Positions 32,080-35,661 of a stretch of DNA of 35,661 nt are shown here, in pieces (position 1 is the stretch's first letter; each line of letters starts with the position of its first letter). The DNA is from Spirulina sp. SIO3F2 (GTDB taxonomy: Bacteria > Cyanobacteriota > Cyanobacteriia > Cyanobacteriales > Spirulinaceae). The notes under the pieces are model-generated. The model was given only the letters and a program-made list of their open reading frames with translations, was not told the DNA's origin and ran no database searches. The stretch is taken from contig JAAHHN010000048.1 in the NCBI GenBank assembly GCA_010672165.1, forward strand, positions 1 to 35,661, read 5' to 3'. The position numbers were made by a program, and so were the translations under genes.

Positions 32080-33222
32080 TTACCCTCCTGAAACGATCGC
32101 TTGTGCCCGAGATTCAGCATCTTTAATCTTGCAGCCCCCCCATTTGGACTGACAGAATTCGGGCGTTGTTGTCAGCCGTTCCCAAATGCGCCACAGCGGT
32201 TCAGTGAGTACATTGCCAAAACTGTGATGGTTGAAATCGCAAGACATCACATCGCCGTAGGGCGAGACATAAAAGTAGCTGGTACCACAGGCGCAACCCA
32301 CACTGCGGTGACTGGTGAAATAGCTATAAAACACCACCCCTGGATCACGGGGGTTTTGGTTGTATCGCCAGGCCGATTGAATCATCTGCTCAACCCAATC
32401 GCCCTGATCAGATTGGATTAAATCCGCGCGATCGCGATACCGGCCGCTCGGTAAAGCATCAAAGATCAGCACTTCATGCACCCCTAACTTACGAGCGAGT
32501 TGCACTAAGCGATCGAGTTCACCATCTGCATAAGCTTCGGGGGTCAACGTGGCAGAAATCCCCAGGGAAAAGCCCAGTTTCTTAGCAGTTTTAATCCCAG
32601 CTACAGCACGATCAAAGAGTCCTGGCTTCTGACGAAAGGCATCATGCGCCTGGGGATCGGCGCGATCGATACTCACATAAATGCTATCGAGTCCGGCACG
32701 TTTGAGTTCACGGGCGCTATCGCGCAGCAGCCAACCATTCGTAAACAAAACTGTGGTGGACAGTTGGGAGTCAACCGCGCGAATCAGCTCCGGTAAATCA
32801 GGGCGTTGTAGTGGTTCACCGCCCACAAAATTCACCACCGAAACCCCCAGTTCTTGAGCGGCACGAATCAGATCCTGTGCTTGGGCTAGGGTCAAGACTT
32901 CTCCATCTGGTCGTTCAACCCCTTCAAAAAAACTGCAATGCTCACAATGGGCATTACAGACATCATTTACCGCAAAACTCATCAGGTTGGGCAGATTTTT
33001 ATTCTGAATCGTGCGGTAGAGTGCCCGGGCAATAAAGTGAGCAGCAGGCGGACTAAATACAGCAGGTGTGGAGAGGGAATAAACCGGATAGCCCCGACGA
33101 AAATGAATGATTTTGTTGTGGTTGAGATAGATGCGATAAAGCACCTGCACAAAATCACAACTGGAATCTAAAGCTCTGGTAAGTAGAAACCAGCGGAGTC
33201 GGAGTGTGTTGAGCCAGGCCAT
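32080..33222 (-). CDS. Radical SAM protein, cyanobacterial type
   Basis: Protein of about 380 residues. The [4Fe-4S] motif binding S-adenosylmethionine is CNAHCEHC (Cys89, Cys93, Cys96), followed by the NFVGGEP motif and a VSIDRADP strand typical of the TIM-barrel. The C-terminal part has CACGTSYFYVSPYGDVMSCDF and later CQSKWGGC, like a SPASM/twitch auxiliary cluster. An N-terminal extension (LDSSCDFVQVLYRIYLNHNKIIHF) is characteristic of a cyanobacterial subgroup of unknown substrate. The start at 33222 has AGGAAGG nine bases upstream; a GTG at 33264 is less likely. It is divergent from ycf34. Confidence 0.88.
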   Translation of the reverse strand: MAWLNTLRLRWFLLTRALDSSCDFVQVLYRIYLNHNKIIHFRRGYPVYSLSTPAVFSPPAAHFIARALYRTIQNKNLPNLMSFAVNDVCNAHCEHCSFFEGVERPDGEVLTLAQAQDLIRAAQELGVSVVNFVGGEPLQRPDLPELIRAVDSQLSTTVLFTNGWLLRDSARELKRAGLDSIYVSIDRADPQAHDAFRQKPGLFDRAVAGIKTAKKLGFSLGISATLTPEAYADGELDRLVQLARKLGVHEVLIFDALPSGRYRDRADLIQSDQGDWVEQMIQSAWRYNQNPRDPGVVFYSYFTSHRSVGCACGTSYFYVSPYGDVMSCDFNHHSFGNVLTEPLWRIWERLTTTPEFCQSKWGGCKIKDAESRAQAIVSGG

Positions 33223-33354
33223 CTGCATAAACCTTCCTCGACATTTGTTCCTCTGGTTTACCACCTACGATCGCGCTTTGGGCTGGTGTTAAGCCTGTTT
33301 TAAGACCAACTGTTAAAATTTGGGCAGAGAGTCCGCTGGAGGTTGCCACTCAAC

Positions 33355-33603
33355 ATGTGTATTTGCATCAACTGTACCTATGTCGATCGCTGTGCCACCT
33401 ACCACGCGGTCGAACATCAGCATCAACAGCCCCACCTCACAGATGCACCGGACTTTGACCCGGTCGAACCCTCAATCAATGTCAACATCCGCACCCAAAA
33501 TGAATTTGTCGAGATGGAATGGGACGTGGTAGGCTGCGAGAGTTTTACAGAAGAACTAGGCAAATGGGCACGCCTGCGACCGGGAGAGGCCATCCCCACA
33601 TAA
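33355..33603 (+). CDS. ycf34: Ycf34 family iron-sulfur protein
   Basis: Small protein of 82 residues. The N-terminus [20 protein letters not shown], with cysteines at 2, 4, 7 and 13, and a later VGCESF cysteine define Ycf34, present in cyanobacteria and some plastids. In Synechocystis it was shown to bind an iron-sulfur cluster and to affect photosynthetic electron-transport complexes. The upstream ATG at 33343 would only add three residues; the start at MCIC is chosen as in relatives. A TGTTAAAAT segment near 33311 may be the -10 region. The GT2 gene follows 16 bases later on the same strand, suggesting co-transcription. Confidence 0.92.
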   Translation: MCICINCTYVDRCATYHAVEHQHQQPHLTDAPDFDPVEPSINVNIRTQNEFVEMEWDVVGCESFTEELGKWARLRPGEAIPT

Positions 33604-33619
33604 AGCCCAACTAGCATCA

Positions 33620-34588
33620 ATGAAATATTCCTTTGTCATCCCAATCTACAACGAGCAAGAAAACCTACCTGAACTGGTGAAGCGATTGGGGCAGATTGGC
33701 GATCGCCTTGATGGCCGTGCTGAATTTATTTTGGTCAATGATGGCAGCCGCGATCGCTCTTTAGAGATGATGCGAGAGATTCACCAGCGCGATCCGCGCT
33801 TTGTGTATCTCAGTTTTGCTCGCAATTTTGGCCATCAGATTGCGGTGACAGCGGGCTTAAGCTTTGCGCAAGGTCAAGCCGTGACAGTAATGGATGGCGA
33901 TCTGCAAGATCCGCCAGAGTTGGTATTGGAAATGATCGATCGCTGGCAAGCGGGCTATCACGTTGTTTATGCCCAACGCACCAAGCGCCACCGTGAGAAC
34001 CCGCTAAAGCAGTTTTATGCCTATGTGTTTTATCGTTTGCTTAAGCGCTTAGCGGATGTGGATATTCCTACGGATACGGGTGACTTTTGCTTGATGGATC
34101 GGCAGGTGGTGAATGTGCTGAATGCGATGCCCGAACGCAATCGTTATCTGCGAGGACTGCGGGCTTGGATTGGTTTTCGGCAGACTTCAGTGCAATTTGA
34201 ACGGGCAGCTCGGTTTGCAGGCGATCGCAAATATACCTTCCGCAAGTCGTTCTCATTGGCGCTTAACGGTTTGGTGTCGTTTTCCCGTGTACCGTTGCGT
34301 TTAGCCACTTACACTGGGCTGATTGCGGCTCTGTTGTCTGTAATTATGGCGATCTTGGTACTCTACTGGCGCTTGGCTCAGACCAATTCTCCAGTGACGG
34401 GGTTTGCGGCGATTCTGATCGCGGTCTTTTTCCTCGGTGCGGTGCAGTTGGTGAGTATTGGGATTTTAGGGGAATATATCGGGCGGATTTATGAAGAGGT
34501 GAAGGGGCGACCGTTGTATATCGTGGCAGAGACAGCGGGATTAGAGCGACAGGATGCGGCGCAATATGCGGATGTGTCTGAGCCGTAA
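33620..34588 (+). CDS. GT2 glycosyltransferase, polyprenyl-phosphate type
   Basis: Glycosyltransferase of 322 residues. The N-terminal GT-A domain ([40 protein letters not shown] with the DxD-like metal site) is followed by [14 protein letters not shown] and a membrane-associated [11 protein letters not shown] helix. Two C-terminal membrane helices ([18 protein letters not shown] and [31 protein letters not shown]) match the GtrB/DPM1-like subgroup that makes polyprenyl-phosphate-sugar. Such a product is the usual donor of GT39/ArnT-type transferases, like the one at 3217-4860, though they are 29 kb apart. The sugar is unknown. Confidence 0.92.
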   Translation: MKYSFVIPIYNEQENLPELVKRLGQIGDRLDGRAEFILVNDGSRDRSLEMMREIHQRDPRFVYLSFARNFGHQIAVTAGLSFAQGQAVTVMDGDLQDPPELVLEMIDRWQAGYHVVYAQRTKRHRENPLKQFYAYVFYRLLKRLADVDIPTDTGDFCLMDRQVVNVLNAMPERNRYLRGLRAWIGFRQTSVQFERAARFAGDRKYTFRKSFSLALNGLVSFSRVPLRLATYTGLIAALLSVIMAILVLYWRLAQTNSPVTGFAAILIAVFFLGAVQLVSIGILGEYIGRIYEEVKGRPLYIVAETAGLERQDAAQYADVSEP

Positions 34589-34727
34589 GTTTTCTTTCTA
34601 TAAATAATACTCCGGACAAGAAACGACCCCCTATATCGCCTGTAATCCAGCTCAGTACAGGACAAAAGTTGAAAAGAGAGGCAGGGAGAGGGTTTGATGG
34701 AAATCACCACAAAATCAATCAACCCTC

Positions 34728-35090
34728 ATGGAACAGATTAAGCAAATCCGCGAAAAAATGCGACCCCACCTAGGGTGGCATGGAGCGAGACTCTCGTTTG
34801 TAGCCATGTTTTTAGTGGCGCTGTTCAAAGCCAAAACAGTGAACCTGCCAGAGTTGGCAACGGTATGGATGGGACAAGCGGAGGAAGAATCAAACTACAA
34901 GCGAATGCAGAGATGCTTCAGGTCATTTGAGGTCGAGATGAGCCAGATAGCCAAGATGGTGATGAAGCTAGCAGAAATCCCAAAACCGTGGGTATTGAGC
35001 ATCGACAGAACGAACTGGTCGTTTGGGCAAACGCATTTCAATATTCTGATGCTGAGTGTTGTGAATGAAGGCATTGGCCTGAGAGGGTAG
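34728..35090 (+). pseudogene. IS4-family transposase, N-terminal fragment
   Basis: The first 120 codons of an IS4-type transposase: a helical DNA-binding part (EQIKQIREKMRPHLGWHGAR; KTVNLPELATVWMGQ; ESNYKRMQRCFR) and the first catalytic-acid region LSIDRTNWSFG. The frame stops after EGIGLRG, where intact relatives continue. At about 35080 the sequence switches to the integrase fragment, so the rest of the element has been lost. About 120 bases before the ATG contain the probable left end of the IS; I cannot define its inverted repeat. Confidence 0.8.
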
Positions 35091-35566
35091 ACTGGGCGGT
35101 CAAATCTAAATATTGGACTCAGAGCCACTTCAAGGATCCCCCCCGTCTCAAGGCAGCCAGGGTAACCAATCCCAAGCGCACCGCATTAACCCGCGATGAG
35201 GTTGTCGCCTTTCTAGCTGAAATCAAGCAATCGAAGAAATATCGCCACTATCATGACTACTGCCTAGCGCTGTTCAGTCTGGGAGCACGACCGTCAGAAG
35301 TGAGTGATCTACGGTGGCGTGATATCGACTGGCCCCATCAGCGCGTCATCATTACCGCCTCCCTCTCTAGGGCATCCGATGGACGATCTGCTGGCTATGC
35401 CAGAGAGCGCAAAAGTACCAAAAATGAACGGGTTCGCTTTGTTGACCTTTCTGAGCACATGGTGCAAATGCTGCGCGATCGCCAATCATCGGAGAGCAAG
35501 CCCAATGACCTCATCTTCACCACACCAAGAGGTAATACCAAATCGAATAAAGAGAGCTACAGATAG
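35081..35566 (+). pseudogene. Tyrosine recombinase/integrase fragment
   Basis: Internal part of a tyrosine recombinase without an N-terminal start. The translation has ALTRDEVVAFLAEIKQSKKY, then LALFSLGARPSEVSDLRWRDID with the first catalytic Arg, and a KNERVRFVDLSEHMVQML segment. It ends at the edge of a conserved LIFTTPRG block. The H-x-x-R and Tyr boxes are missing. Both borders coincide with transposases: the IS4 fragment on the left and, from about 35532, sequence leading to an IS630-type transposase on the right. Confidence 0.8.
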
Positions 35567-35599
35567 TAGAATAGGAAAGCAGAACCCAAAACAGATGCC

Positions 35600-35661
35600 A
35601 TGACAGGAGTCTATCGACTAGAGATAAAAGAGAGTGTAGAGGAACTGAAAGGATTACTGAG
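35600..35661 (+). CDS. IS630-family transposase, 5' end, cut by the window
   Basis: Twenty codons, MTGVYRLEIKESVEELKGLL, match the N-terminus of IS630-type transposases (x-YR-x-EI-x-ES-x-EELK-x-LL), which continue into a helix-turn-helix. The gene runs off the window. About 65 bases upstream should contain its terminal repeat. Confidence is limited by length. Confidence 0.65.
   Translation, partial: MTGVYRLEIKESVEELKGLL

Noticed and set aside
1-35661. tRNA, rRNA or CRISPR features
   Set aside because: No cloverleaf, conserved rRNA segment or regularly spaced repeat array was recognised by eye; a covariance-model search was not possible.

Overview
The window comes from a cyanobacterium. The octamer GCGATCGC (HIP1) occurs throughout coding and non-coding DNA. 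Cyanobacteria-specific small genes are present: ycf34, a Psb34/ssl1498-type gene, and the cyanobacterial form of arsM. Many short dispersed repeats typical of cyanobacterial genomes also occur. No rRNA, tRNA or CRISPR array was recognised by eye, so I cannot name the genus.

Layout. 1-8.99 kb: transport and membrane genes. A 2TM-RCK potassium channel is directly followed by an Amt ammonium transporter; then come a TM2-domain protein, a GT39-type membrane glycosyltransferase and a BASS-family symporter. An AraC regulator is divergent from a DUF1772-NmrA gene pair, with a repeated motif between them. 9.0-16.1 kb: an accessory stretch. It holds a frameshifted integrase remnant, a helix-turn-helix plus PD-(D/E)XK-like nuclease protein, an IS4-type transposase remnant, a leucine-rich-repeat protein convergent with a SMI1/KNR4 protein, a Tat-type amine oxidase whose start overlaps the stop of a truncated HD-domain gene, and an unrecognised gene preceded by nested repeats. 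16.1-24.4 kb: SelO, an ArsR repressor, the class I ribonucleotide reductase genes nrdA and nrdB with a winged-helix gene between them, and a divergent arsM. 24.4-27.4 kb: a PadR repressor with a coiled-coil partner, and a secreted beta-helix protein. 27.6-34.6 kb: a Psb34-like gene behind an HLR1-like repeat, a conserved small gene, an antitoxin-like gene with a broken toxin, an M48 protease, three tandem AIM24/TIGR00266 genes, a radical SAM protein, Ycf34 and a GT2 glycosyltransferase. 34.7 kb to the end: a mobile-element scar (IS4 fragment, integrase fragment, start of an IS630 transposase).

The most distinctive content is mobile-element archaeology. Several non-coding MITE-like elements can be delimited to the base because target duplications or uninterrupted sister copies lie in the same window: 15165-15260 nested in an older repeat, 24399-24521 nested in a palindromic repeat, and a two-copy family at 6330-6453 and 23098-23227 whose end supplies the stop codon of the AraC gene. 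The clearest regulatory signals are the HLR1-like triple repeat before the Psb34-like gene, the repeat before the DUF1772 gene, and the TATCGA repeats before padR. I found no convincing new multi-gene defence or biosynthetic system. The best candidates for undescribed function are the standalone HTH-nuclease protein, the LRR/SMI1 pair, the AIM24 triplet and the winged-helix gene inside the nrd cluster.
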